Below are positions 1 through 10,577 of a stretch of 64,000 nt of DNA, piece by piece. The position numbers and the translations under genes are program-made. Position 1 is the stretch's first letter. Each line of letters begins with the position of its first letter. Below the pieces are notes generated by a model. The model was not told where the DNA came from and did not search any database. It saw only the letters and a list, made by a program, of their open reading frames with translations. Source of the DNA: Primulina eburnea. Taxonomy: Eukaryota; Streptophyta; Magnoliopsida; Lamiales; Gesneriaceae. The stretch spans positions 7,278,183-7,342,182 of the forward strand of contig NC_133117.1 in assembly GCF_022965805.1 (NCBI RefSeq). The letters are read 5' to 3'.

Positions 1-259
1 ATGTCATGAAATGTTGTTGGTGATGTGGCTATGGTTTTCCACTGTTCATTTTCTTGTCAAAATTTTTACTTAATGAGTTCTTATTGTGGAATCTCCTCAA
101 ATGAATACCCATTGCTATTTCATTTATGAATTATGTAAATGTTTATGATTTCTTACCCCGAAGTTTATCCATAGTATTGGAGCACTTAAGTGGTATTAAA
201 TTAAAGAGCATGAGAATGTCAACTTCAAGCTCTAATGGATGCCTTATCATCTGCTGCAG
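1..259 (+). other. Intron of DOT2-like gene
   Basis: AT-rich sequence without a supported coding exon, ending in a pyrimidine-containing CTGCTGCAG acceptor directly before the exon at 260. It is read as the intron preceding the SART1 TPKE exon. The upstream exon should end in phase 0, as the split exon at 3286-30576 does. Confidence 0.6.
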
Positions 260-1688
260 TTGACACCAAAAGAATCTTTTCGGCTTCTTTCACATAAGTT
301 CCATGGGAAGGGTCCTGGAAAAATGAAACAAGAAAAGCGTATGCGGCAATACCAGGAGGAATTAAAAGTAAAACAAATGAAAAATGCAGACACTCCATCT
401 CTTTCAGTGGAGAGAATGAGGGATGCTCAAGCTAAACTACAAACACCGTATCTTGTATTGAGTGGGAACGTCAAACCGGGGTATGATTCACCTTTTTCTT
501 CATTCACAATAAAATCCTGTGTAAGATTATTTTTTGCCTGAACTTTGTGATGTCATGAGTTATTCAAGCACAAGATTCTAAATCTCTATGCGCTAGTCGG
601 GCTAGGCAGAATTCACAATATCAACATAATAAATCGCATGCTTTAACTCCAACAAAAAAACATCAAATTTAAAATAAGTCCAAAATTACACAATTAATGG
701 AATATCACAAATGTACTCAACTTTTGTTCCATAATTACTTTTCATTTTTTAAAATTGGGCTTTTAATTTAAAAGACAAAAAAAACCTAAAAGCCCTAATC
801 GGTCGCGGCACCTATGATGCATATGCCTATTAGTCCGCGCCTAGGGCCGCCAAACGCCTCCTAGGCGGCAAGGATGCCTAGGATAGCCGACTAGCACTTT
901 TTCCGTGCCGGCCAATTTTAGAACACTGTTCAAGAATCAGAATACCAACCAAGTCCCTGTTTCCAGTTCTGGAAACATAACACAAATAATAGTTGCATGT
1001 GCAATATAGTGTTCTCAATTCTTTTGGTGGAATTGCCTTCTTACAAGCACCCAATGAGGAAAAATCGCATTTGTGTATTCTGGCATTTGTGGGGCATTTT
1101 ATAAAATCTGGTGCTATTTCATGGAAAAATTCTAAATTTATTGGTCGTGGGATCTGCAAAATGTGTGCTGATTTTTGCTTGTGTATAGTTCTGCTCATTT
1201 TATATGCAAAAAATGTTGTTTAAGCCGCTGCTTTTGCTGTTATGTTGTTCTTTCCTCTGTTTAGAGCCATGCTATTACTGTTTTTCTTACTATTTCAATC
1301 ATCTCCTTTTCAGTCAAACAATTGATACTGGAAGTGGCTTTGCAACAGTTGAGAAAGACCTTGCTGGAGGCTTAACCCCCATGCTTGGTAATAGGAAGGT
1401 CAGTGTTGCTAAAGATTATTTGTTTTTTTTTTCAGTCTTTAGTTTCCTTTTTCTTTGCGGGGGTGTTCGTGTGGACACATATGTTGGAGGACTCCTCCGG
1501 CCTTCTCTCTCTTTCGATTTGCTTCCTCACACACTAAAAAAAAAAATTACATTGTACATCCCTTGTGACCTTGTCTCTGTTTCCGTAGTATCGTATAACT
1601 ATTTTCATTCCAGGTCGAGCACTTTTTAAATATCAAACGCAAGTCCGAGCCAGGAGATGCAGCTGCCCAAAAGAAGCCTAAAACTTGA
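260..1688 (+). CDS. DOT2: DOT2/SART1-like tri-snRNP protein, C-terminal exons
   Basis: Three coding exons read in phase: 260-480, 1314-1398 and 1614-1688 (TGA at 1686-1688), with GT-AG borders (CTGCAG before 260, GTATGA after 480, TTTTCAG before 1314, GTCAGT after 1398, CCAG before 1614). The peptide has the conserved SART-1 C-terminus: TPKESFRLLSHKFHGKGPGK, a basic helical stretch, DTPSLSVERMRDAQ, TPYLVLSG, then GFATVEKDL, TPMLGNRKVEHFLNIKRK and a lysine-rich tail. SART1/Snu66 proteins belong to the U4/U6.U5 tri-snRNP and act in nuclear pre-mRNA splicing; the Arabidopsis member is DOT2/MDF. The 5' part of the gene lies upstream of the window, so completeness cannot be judged. The gene converges on the GalAK fragment at 2189-3048. 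Another DOT2-like exon that would normally precede this one lies downstream at 3286-30576, which implies a rearrangement. Confidence 0.85.
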
Positions 1689-2188
1689 GCGACACGAGGT
1701 AGCCAGCATCATGTCCCCGCCTTTGAATTGTACTATTTCGCGTGCTAGACATCAACTTTGGAGTCACCTATTCTCTCTCCATATGGCATTTATAGATTTT
1801 GTGACCGTAGATTTGATCGATATATGTACTTTATTTCTATACGTTCCATTTTATTTTGTAATCAATCTATCCAAATGTAGAGGGCTACTTGAGCTGGCTC
1901 GTAGTGTTTGTTTCTTTTTAAATAATGAAAAATTTGTATTCGAACAGTAAAACTATTTGGTTTTTTAACGGTAATACAATTTTTCATAATTTTACACTAA
2001 TAATGATATTTTTTTATTAAAATTTATTATTTAAAACTACATTCCTACACTGGATAACATGTACAGGGCCTTCTTTGTATGAATTGTCATCAAGCATATT
2101 TATGGCATTTTATAAAGTATTTATTTTTTACATATAATATTTTTGTATACACATTCAAATGAACAAATGCAAGCAGCCAAATGGTTGT
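1689..2188. other. Convergent intergenic strip (DOT2 3' / GalAK 3')
   Basis: 3' flanks of two convergent gene ends, AT-rich, no ORF of note. The sequence ACACTAA|TAATGATA at about 1994-2009 is the intact empty site of the Helitron present in copy 2. Confidence 0.6.
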
Positions 2189-3048
2189 TCAAATTACACG
2201 AGCACAATCACTAGCATCACATATCAAGACTACCTTGCCTTCATTAATCTGGCTTGCTAGCTTCGGCTGAAGGGTGGTATACTTTTTCTCGACAAATGAC
2301 GCCGCTTCTAAAGCATGGTTAGCGTCTACAAATGCAACGCAGCAGCCTCGAAATCCTGCTCCACTAAATCGAGCTCCATACACTCCCGGGGCCTTCACCA
2401 GAATCTCGTATAACTGAATAAGTGGTTCGCTACCTATAAGAATTTCAATGAAAAGTGAACCATTCTACAGCTTTGCTGGACTGGAAAACGATAATATACA
2501 AGTCAATCATACCACATTCGTAGTTCTGTATAGAACTCAAACCAGATGCTGAGATTAGTTTTCCAAATTCCTCAAGATTCCCAGAAGCCCAAGAGTCGAG
2601 CCCTTGAATTATTACATCCAATCAAAATATAAAATAATCCCATCAAATTTTGAGACTAGCAGCTGGTGGAGAGGAGGGAAAATTGTTTACAAGGGAGAAT
2701 GGTACCATCCAAAACTCGCTTATTCTCTGAGAAATAGTGTTCTGCTCTTTTAGCAAGAATGGGATCCAATTTGCACTGGAAGCAAGTTGTGAAGATTAGC
2801 TTTAAACACACTAACATGTCTCTAGAAGTATAAAAGCCATGACAGTAAATGAGTGAATCGAATAAATGTTTCTATAAGAATGCATTAAAATAAGTACCTT
2901 GTGTTGTTCATAAACTTCGGACTCAACTGAACAAAAAGCATCAGATTACACATATCATGGAATCTGTTGTACAGAGTATTTGAAACGACAAAGTTAAGTC
3001 TGTGTACCGTTTGATAGGCGAGGCTCTAGTCCTTCATTTCCTGAAGCC
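2189..3048 (-). pseudogene. Galacturonokinase, 5'-truncated duplicate (last five exons)
   Basis: Five exons on the minus strand, 3008-3048, 2898-2926, 2706-2775, 2513-2602 and 2189-2433, match the last five exons of the complete gene at 50411-57350 with the same splice borders and phases. They encode the C-terminal part of a GHMP kinase, including APGVYGARFSGAGFRGCC (motif 3 region), and end in DASDCARVI. No stop or frameshift is seen, but the nine upstream exons are missing: at about 3137 the sequence switches to a different region. Without the ATP-binding GLSSSAA segment it cannot be an active kinase. Few differences from the complete copy (for example FVEKK against FVDKK near the end) suggest a young duplicate. 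Confidence 0.85.
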
Positions 3049-3285
3049 CTGTAGTTATAACAAATGCATCAGTAAGGAAATTAACGCGAATTGCATTGTT
3101 ACCTCATCAGTCATTATGTGCAGAAAATTGAATTGTTAGTGGTATCTTTTTTATGGCTGTAAATTAATTTTTCTTCTCCTTTCAAACAATCAGCCATGGA
3201 TTCTAGAGTTTATTCTTTTTAGTTTGACTGATTTCTCAACCATGATTTATTGTTAAGTGTATTTCTGATACTGTTTACTCTTCAG

Positions 3286-3412
3286 ATGCTCAAAAGTCTG
3301 ATCAGGAAGATGTTTTCATGGAGGAAGATGCAGCACCAGATACCTCTTATCAGGAAATGAAAGATGAAGATCTTGGCTGGGCAGAGGTAAAAGAAACTGC
3401 AAAAGATGAAAG
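3286..3412 (+). pseudogene. DOT2-like internal exon, left half (interrupted by Copia)
   Basis: After an intron ending in CTCTTCAG the exon opens with 2 nt completing a codon, then reads AQKSDQEDVFMEEDAAPD, followed by SYQEMKDEDLGWAEVKETAK and DE, an acidic region typical of SART1/DOT2. The frame stops being exonic exactly at 3413, where the Copia LTR TGTTGGAAAT begins. Removing the element and one copy of the 5-bp duplication GAAAG joins this frame to GPAKEEEE-type sequence at 30345 without a gap (codon AG|G, Arg). The pre-insertion exon was therefore open. With 26.9 kb inserted into coding sequence, this copy can hardly give a normal protein. Confidence 0.85.
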
Positions 3413-4458
3413 TGTTGGAAATTTATAGTTTTTGGAACAATTCCGGCTATAAAAATTATTATTTTTTATTTGATCAAATCGAAATACAGCGGAAGCGATT
3501 ACATAATTTCATAAATTATAATCGAACATGTAATATAAATTAATGATGAATTCAAAAAAAATTATTTTCTAGAAAAACTAACCTCTTGTAGTTTTCTTTC
3601 TTTTTGTGAATCCGAGATCTTTAGAAACCACAGCCTTCTAGTACAATCCTTTCTATCGATACGTTAGTGTGTGGGCACTCAGAAATATACAAACTTAGAA
3701 ATCAAAATTTTTTTATTCTCTTAGAGAATATATTATGCTCGAATATATTTTCATCAAATGAAAATATTGTCTCAAGATGGCTTTTCTTCAATTTTTCTTA
3801 TCACTTGAATTGCTTGTACTGTTCTATATAAATAATTGAGATTCAACAGTAGCAAATTAATTGTTATAGAAAACCATTTTTCTACGTAAGTTTCAATCAT
3901 TTATAAGGCCAATTGATTGCCTTGATTTTTAAAACAATGAAAACAATTTTCCCACGTTTAATTCAATTTTTTTTAAAATAATAATAATATACAAGTTGAT
4001 CAATTTTGACTACTTTTTTTTTAAAAATAAAATCAATTGCCTCTCGTATTTGAAAAACGTGTATGTCCATTTATGATTTATCACAATAACTAAATTTATA
4101 ATTATCTCATAATTATATTTTAAATATAATTAACAACTCATATTTAATTATATTTATATCTAAGCCTTTGATGATATGGAAACAAATTTCCATTATCTCG
4201 TGTAATTTTTAAATTGCATTTCTTATCATTAATTTGAAAAGCGTACTGGAGACCATGAACTCATAATTAGAAGATCCAATAAATTAGATAGATAATTAAA
4301 CTCTTTAAATAATTTACCCGACTTATTAATTCCATAATTACTCCATTAAAAATATGAAATTGCACTCTTCTTCATTATGAAATATTTACTTTACAAAACG
4401 AGTAGTCCATTGATATAATCATTAAATATGAATTAATCTTCCATAGACAATTCATAAT
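3413..4458 (-). repeat. 3' LTR of outer Copia, first part
   Basis: Matches the right LTR from its TGTTGGAAAT end to ...TTCATAAT, where the Gypsy element enters. It continues at 12471 (TGAAGCTAGG...), exactly as in the uninterrupted LTR at 28523-30339. Confidence 0.9.
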
Positions 4459-4624
4459 TGTAAGGCCTGAGATTACTGATATTGTAATCAGAAAGTAATT
4501 ATTGATGATTAATGTGATTATATATAGAAGCTTGAAGAAGATATGGATGATATGGAATAAGAAGTGAAATCATGTGCATGAGTGGGAGGCCAGAGATTCG
4601 GGTGCATATGTGTGGTTGTAGTGC

Positions 4625-4917
4625 GCGCATATGCGCAAGCTATGCGAGAAGCCATTGTGCCGGACAGAACATTGTGCGCACGCGCACATGCGCGAGGTGA
4701 CCCGTAGCCAAGATGCGAAGGCATAGATTTAGGCGCACATGCGCGACGATGGGGCGCGCATATGCGCGAGAAGATGGGAAGCCAAAGTTCAGAACAGAAC
4801 TTTTGGCGAATATGCGCCAAGTGGTGTCGCGCATATGCGCCAGCAGTTGTGAAGCCAAGCGCCGAGACCAGTAGGTCTCGCACATATGCATCGAGGGAGA
4901 TCGCGCATATGCGCGAG
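4625..4917. repeat. Array of self-complementary GCGCATATGCGC motifs in Gypsy LTR
   Basis: About eight copies of a 12-nt palindrome GCGCATATGCGC or near variants (ACATGCGC, AATATGCGCC, CATATGCATC) lie near 4625, 4684, 4731, 4756, 4804, 4831, 4880 and 4904, spaced roughly 20-60 nt. They form a GC-rich island in a strongly AT-rich LTR. Spacing is irregular, so this is not a simple tandem satellite; it may be a factor-binding or structural array. Confidence 0.8.
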
Positions 4918-4958
4918 ACGTGTTTTGTGAAGAATGAGCCACTTGCCCCGTGCATGCA

Positions 4959-4960
<2 letters not shown>

Positions 4961-4993
<33 letters not shown>
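4961..4993. repeat. (TA)n microsatellite
   Basis: 33 nt of uninterrupted AT dinucleotides inside the Gypsy 5' LTR. It is missing from the 3' LTR because of the deletion there. Confidence 0.95.
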
Positions 4994-4996
<3 letters not shown>

Positions 4997-6781
4997 CCAA
5001 ATGAGAGAAGGAAAAGACCGAGAGCTTCAGGGGAATTGCCAAGTTTCTTTTGAGTTTGAAATTGTGATTTCGAGCAATCCATCTATCAGAATTTGAATCC
5101 AAGCACAGTTCTGTGCTCCTCTCGACACGAGCTACTACATGACGTAAGTTTTATTGATTTCTGATATCGTTTGAAATTATGATATGGAAGGAATTGGATA
5201 TGATTCATATATGATGTTCTTGACATAGTACACATTGTATAATAGAAACCAGATTGAAGAATAGATACTGTACGGAATTTTTATGATTTTCGGAAGGAAT
5301 TGATTGAGATTTGATATAAGATTTGTATCGTTACTGATTATGAATTGAGAAGTGCTTATTATTATGTGTTCTGAATATACTGATCAGTATATAATTGAAG
5401 TCAGATCGAAGAACAGATTGTTTATACAAGTGTTATGAATTATCAGATTTGAATTGATTGAAATTATACATATTGGAGATCAGATTGAGTTTGATTATGA
5501 GTTGAGACTGATATCTATTGATATTTATATTGTCGAGTATATTGAGATTGTGCGGTTATGCAGTTGAAACAGAATTAGACTGAGTTCTGATTTTATCTGG
5601 TATTGATTGGGATATATGTTGATATTGTATATTCGATTGTCATTTCCAGAATGATATTGACAGGCTTTGGATTCAAGACTGTGACAGAGTCAGATTGACA
5701 AAAAAAAGGTATAAATCAATGTTACACGGGAGAGCGACTTGAGTTAGATTTAACTCCAGTTTCCCTAAACCACATACTTTACGTATTGCATTGAGGTTTA
5801 TGATTTCTAAGATTATATGCTTTGTCTATTGATTTATAGCAGAGCATATATCGAGTTATGGGCTGATGTGCCTAGTCTTTAACTGATTGTTTTCATACCT
5901 TTGCATTACCTTATTGAGTATGCTTATTCTATGGATGTATAGAAAAGCAGTGAATAGCGGATAGCTATTGAGTGAGAGTCACTGACAGAAGGGCTAGATT
6001 ATGACATAATGGTCAATGTTCCATTGCACATTGTCAGAATAGGATTGGCTGATACGCCAAGTCTTTGGCGGATGTGCCAAGACACTGGACGTTTGGTATA
6101 TCGATGTACTTAAGAGACAAAGCGGTCCTTAGTACTGATTACTCGATATTGAGCATACCAAGTCCAGGAATAGGAACGTACCGCCACCGCGAACGGGAGA
6201 GTAGGTGGGAGACTTGTTACGTTCTTATTCAGACCGGGATCCCTAGATGAGAGATGAGTAGAGTATGAGAGATCGAGTTAAGAGTGTGATTTACAGATTT
6301 GTATTGATTCATATTTCGTAGATTACGATTCATGTTTTTATTACAGTTTTATATCGATTCATGTTTTTAGATTATGATACATGTCTCGATATCTGTTTTA
6401 TGCTTTTATATGATCGCATGTATACTTGATTTATACTGAAATTTATTCTCACCGGAGTTATCCGACTGTTGTCGTGTATGTATGTGTGCATGACAACAGG
6501 TGGGACAGGAGGTCAAGAAGAAGATGAGAGATCGAGATTAGCGTGGTGATTCCGGACTTGGATATAGATAGGTTTCAACACTGGATATGTAATAGTTGAA
6601 CCTTAGTTTGATTTGAATATATGTTGTATGAGATTGTACTTTTATACTGATTTATATATTAGATGAATTCCATTACGTTCCGCATTTAAAGAAAAAAATT
6701 TTATGACCCAAATTACTTGATTTGTATATTGATCCTAATGATGATTAAGAAGATTATTAGCGTTCGGGTCCCCACAACAGG

Positions 6782-6793
6782 TGGTATCAGAGC
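6782..6793 (+). promoter_or_regulatory. Gypsy primer binding site
   Basis: TGGTATCAGAGC, 5 nt after the 5' LTR end; complementary to initiator Met tRNA. Confidence 0.88.
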
Positions 6794-7173
6794 GATAGAT
6801 CCTTTAGATTGAGATAGAAGATAGAATAAGCGGGGTAGATTGAGTTTCTTTCATGCTTTTGCGATGCTAGCATGTGAATTTATACGTTGTTGAATTACAT
6901 TGTATATGCTAGTATTACAGTATGTTTTACTGTTTTCAAAAATACATGTTTACCCGAATATCTGAGTTGATGTGGTAATACATGATTACCTGAATATCTG
7001 AGTTGATTTGGTAATGTGTATTATTTGAGAATGAATCAGAACTGATTCTTGATCAGGGGTAAGCTGATCAGAAAGGGACTGAGACTGATTTGTCTCATGT
7101 GATTGCTAACTCTTTTGATACAGATTGACCTGCTCGAGGAATCCCAGAACAGGGTAGTATCTCGACTGATCAG

Positions 7174-8076
7174 ATGGATATGTCAGAAACTCCGATGGAA
7201 ATGCAGTTGAAAAGGTTTCAATCATGTACACCGCCGATTCTGAAGGGTACTGGGGCGACTGATGATTGTGAGAATTGGCTAGATGATATAGAAATTCTAT
7301 TTGATTCACTTGAATACCCAGATGAACGAAGAGTTAAACTGATTGGACACCAATTAAAGGAGGTCGCAAAGAGTTGGTGGATCGCAACCAAAGAAGCCTT
7401 AGAACATGATGGTACATTGATTACGTGGGAGATCTTCAAAGTCGAATTCTATCGAAGGTTTTTCCCAGTTTCGTACCGAGAGGATAAGAGGATAGATTTT
7501 GAAACCTTGAGACAGGATCAGCTAAACATTGAAGAATATGTTGCCCAATTTTCTACTTTGCTACGTTTTGCTCCTCACGTAGTTGGAAATGATGAAGCTG
7601 TGACTGATCAATTTGTTAAGGGATTGAATCCTGAGATATTGACATTGGTAAACATAGGCTGACCCTATAATTTTAATGATGCTCTGAGTAGAGCTAAGAG
7701 AGCTGAAGCCAGTCTGATGAGACAGAAAGGAGCTTTGTTTGGGCATCCAGCATCAAGACCACCGCAACCCTCTTTCAGATTTGAGACAGGTAGTAGCAGC
7801 AGTGGGAAGAAATATTCTCTGAAAGTTAGAAAGAAGCAGTTTAAGAAGTTAAGGAGCGGTTCATCTAGCTCTAGTAGTTATAGCCAGAGCTTTACTGGAG
7901 AGTACTGCAGAACTTGCGGAGGGAGACATCCCACCGAGCAATGCCAAGGAGTGTTTGGTAGATGCCGTATTTGTCGACGACCAGGACATTTTGCGAGAAT
8001 ATGTCCACAAAGAGGTTCCCGAAGATTTCAGGGAGCAGAAGCATCTGGTAGTAGTGACAGAGGAATAGATCCATGA
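7174..8076 (+). pseudogene. Gypsy gag with one premature stop
   Basis: One frame from 7174 to 8076 interrupted only by TGA at 7660-7662 (LVNIG-stop-PYNFNDALSRAKRAE). The first part is a Retrotrans_gag domain (ATDDCENWLDDIEILFDSLE, then SWWIATKE, TWEIFKVEFYRRFFPVSYRE, LRQDQLNIEEYVAQFSTLLR). The C-terminal part is basic and Ser-rich and ends with a Cys/His pair of knuckles (CRTCGGRHPTEQC and CRICRRPGHFARIC). The domain order is standard for Ty3/Gypsy capsid-nucleocapsid. The stop could be CGA to TGA, consistent with decay of a methylated cytosine (inference). No separate protease or RT frame follows. Confidence 0.88.
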
Positions 8077-8079
8077 TGC

Positions 8080-10577
8080 ACTTGACGATATAGTGACAGG
8101 TACTCGTTCTTTTATGATTATTCTGTGTATGTATTGAGAGATCTTCGTACCTCTTACACATTATTTCTGAATGAGTTGCATTGATTTATACACTATCTGT
8201 TGAGTACTTATCTGCTGTAATATTTATCTCTTCATCTTTTGGGGAAATGGTTGATATCAGTGAACTCTGTGAAACATTATATACTGCGGTAAAATGTGAA
8301 TGAGATTGAGTTAGCTTGTGTTGTACTTTGACTGGATGATTTTGACTGCATGATTGAAATTGATATGCTGAATAAGTACAGAGTACCGTAGACTGATTCC
8401 AGAAGATGGTAAGATTCGGACCTGAAATGGCCGAAGAATGAATATGATACGGTAAGGATTCTAGATTTAGAATTCCTTTGATATCCGTATTATCTATTAT
8501 TCGATTGTTATAGAAAGGGGCAGATGGACTCCTTGTGTATTCAGTTGATTTACTGAAATCGAGCTTATCATTGGTTGATTTGCCAGTGATGTAAGAGTTA
8601 CTGATGTTTTCCCAAATGAGATTCCGGGTTTGCTTTCCAGTCAGAGAAATAGATTCTAGCATTGAATTAATGCCAGGTACAGTCTATCTCTTTAAAATAC
8701 TGTACAGAATGATACTGATTGACTTGAAAGAATTAAAAGAGCAGTTAGAAGATTACTGGCCGAGAGTTACATCTGATTGAATGTTCTCTTCAGGATCCTT
8801 CAGCTATGTTTCTGGGTTGACGAACCATGTGTATTCAGAAATGTTTTGATGATTTTATGCTTGTCTTATCTATGATATCTGATATATTCGAAGCATATGA
8901 CTGATCAGATCAAACATTTGAAACTATATTGTATATTCTGAGAACTGAGGCATGTTATATCCGAAGATGATATATCGATTGATCTTAGCACAATTGAAGA
9001 CGTGATCAGTGACTGAGAACAACATCAGTGTCAGAAATTATAGTTGCATGAGTTGCAGGCTATTATATATATGATTGTTGTTTTGAATCTGATTGAGAAG
9101 TGTTATTTTTCTGAATCAGTATTTGAGATTATATACTGTTTGAATCGAACTAGAGCTGGTTTTGAGGATTAAAGCAGCTCAGAAAGTTGATCAGAATGTT
9201 CAGAACTTGATATCGATAGTCAGAATAGAGTATCGATCAGAATATCAAGTATGGGATACTGCATTGTATGTAAGTAACCGATTTGTTTTGCCAGATGTTT
9301 CGGATTTGAAACGACAGTTATTGTCAGAAATGCACAATAATCGATTCAGTATTCATCCTGATGGTAGAAAGATATATAGTAATTTGAAAGGACAATTTTG
9401 ATAGAAACAGATGAGATCAGATATAGCAGAGTTTGTACTGAAATGTCTGAATTGCCGACAGATGAAGACAGAAAAGAATGAAACCAGGAGATTGGTTATA
9501 TAGCTTATCGATTCTTGAATGGAAATTGGATTACATTTCCAGGGATATCGTGATGAAGCTACTGCAATACTCCCGAGACTGGGTATCGATTTGAGTTGAG
9601 AGTGACAGACTGACCAAGTCTGTGGGTTGTATTTCGTACATGAATACGTACAGATATGATTATATTACTGAGATATCGGTCAAAAAGGTGATCAAAGTAC
9701 ACAGAGTGTCGAAAATTTATTATATCAGACCATAATTTTGGTTAACTTTGCACGTTTGGCAAAGTGTGCAGCAGGTTCTTCCATATGTCGCCCACAGACT
9801 GAGGAATAGTCAGAGCAGACTATCCAGATACTGGAAGATATAGTTTAAGCTGTAGTGCCTGACTTAGCACCAATGGGCAAGAATTTTTGCCACTTTGAGA
9901 ATTTCGTACAACGATAGCTATCAGATGAATAGTGAAATAAATTCTATGGAGGCATTGTACGGTAAAAAATGTAAGTCCTTCTTTATTAAAATGATATCTC
10001 TAAGGTTCCTGAGATTGGACCTGACATGATCAGAGATATGACAGAAAAATGAAGCTGATTCAAAAGAAAATGAAGACAGCTCAGAATCGACAGATTAAAG
10101 ATGCTAGTGTCAGAAGACGACCGATGGTATTCGAGACAAGAGACCTGAACATTGAACTGATTGGGATAAAACTGATTTGGTAGCCGATGATGGTATTGAC
10201 TTGATATGAGTTGTTGATTAGTATATACGGATCTCGTATAGTCAATATGTTGAGATCGATTCTATCAGAGTTACTTCGAGTTGTATTATGATATTATACT
10301 TCTTGAATTATTATTCTCGATTTTGAATCAGAATCGGTAGGGAGAAAGATAATTCAAAACGAAGACTAGTCCGCTGTTGGAAGTATAGTGAAGCCATCAG
10401 GGCATCGAAGAAACTGCCTGGGAGACTGAGTCAGATATGAGACAGAGATTCCAAGAGTTATTTTATAGATGTGAGTTTTCTTTTAACCTCTGTATATCTC
10501 CTTCTCGTATCTGATTTGATATCTTATTTGATTGCCTGAGATTTCGAGGACGAAATCGTGTCTTAGAGGGGGAGAAA
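8080..10577 (+). pseudogene. Gypsy pol remnants, heavily decayed
   Basis: No long ORF. The only clear domain is at about 9162-9480: LPDVSDLKRQLLSEMHNNRF, SIHPDGRKIYSNLKGQF, two stops where YWW is expected, then KQMRSDIAEFVLKCLNC. This is the integrase N-terminal HHCC zinc-binding region of plant Gypsy elements. The rest (8.1-9.1 and 9.5-10.5 kb) is rich in stops in all frames. The region ends in GAGGGGGAGAAA (about 10566-10577), a polypurine tract directly before the 3' LTR. Confidence 0.75.
10566..10577 (+). promoter_or_regulatory. Gypsy polypurine tract
   Basis: GAGGGGGAGAAA immediately precedes the 3' LTR TGTAAGG, the position expected for the plus-strand primer. Confidence 0.85.

Larger units (their letters stand above)
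684..3137. repeat. Segmental duplication, copy 1
   Basis: This block is repeated at 42555-51357 once the Helitron at 43650-50222 is removed from that copy. It covers part of a DOT2 intron, the last two DOT2 exons, the convergent intergenic strip and the five 3'-terminal GalAK exons. Over the GalAK part (2189-3137 against 50411-51357) only about ten differences are visible by eye, around 1%, so the duplication is recent. Copy 1 keeps an intact DOT2 C-terminus but lacks the 5' part of GalAK; copy 2 is the reverse. The right breakpoint is near 3137, where GalAK intron sequence changes into sequence that leads into a DOT2-like exon. Confidence 0.85.
4459..6776 (+). repeat. Gypsy 5' LTR (2,318 bp)
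   Basis: TG...CA ended; full-length form that keeps the GC-rich palindromic array at about 4625-4917 and a TA microsatellite. About 430 bp longer than the 3' LTR because of a deletion in the latter. Confidence 0.92.

Noticed and set aside
4625..4917. CRISPR-like array
   Set aside because: Irregular spacing, 12-nt palindromic units, eukaryotic LTR context and no cas genes.
4518..5102. Long antisense frames with repeated AYAR/AHMR residues
   Set aside because: They are translations of the GCGCATATGCGC array and TA repeat inside a Gypsy LTR, in several frames at once.
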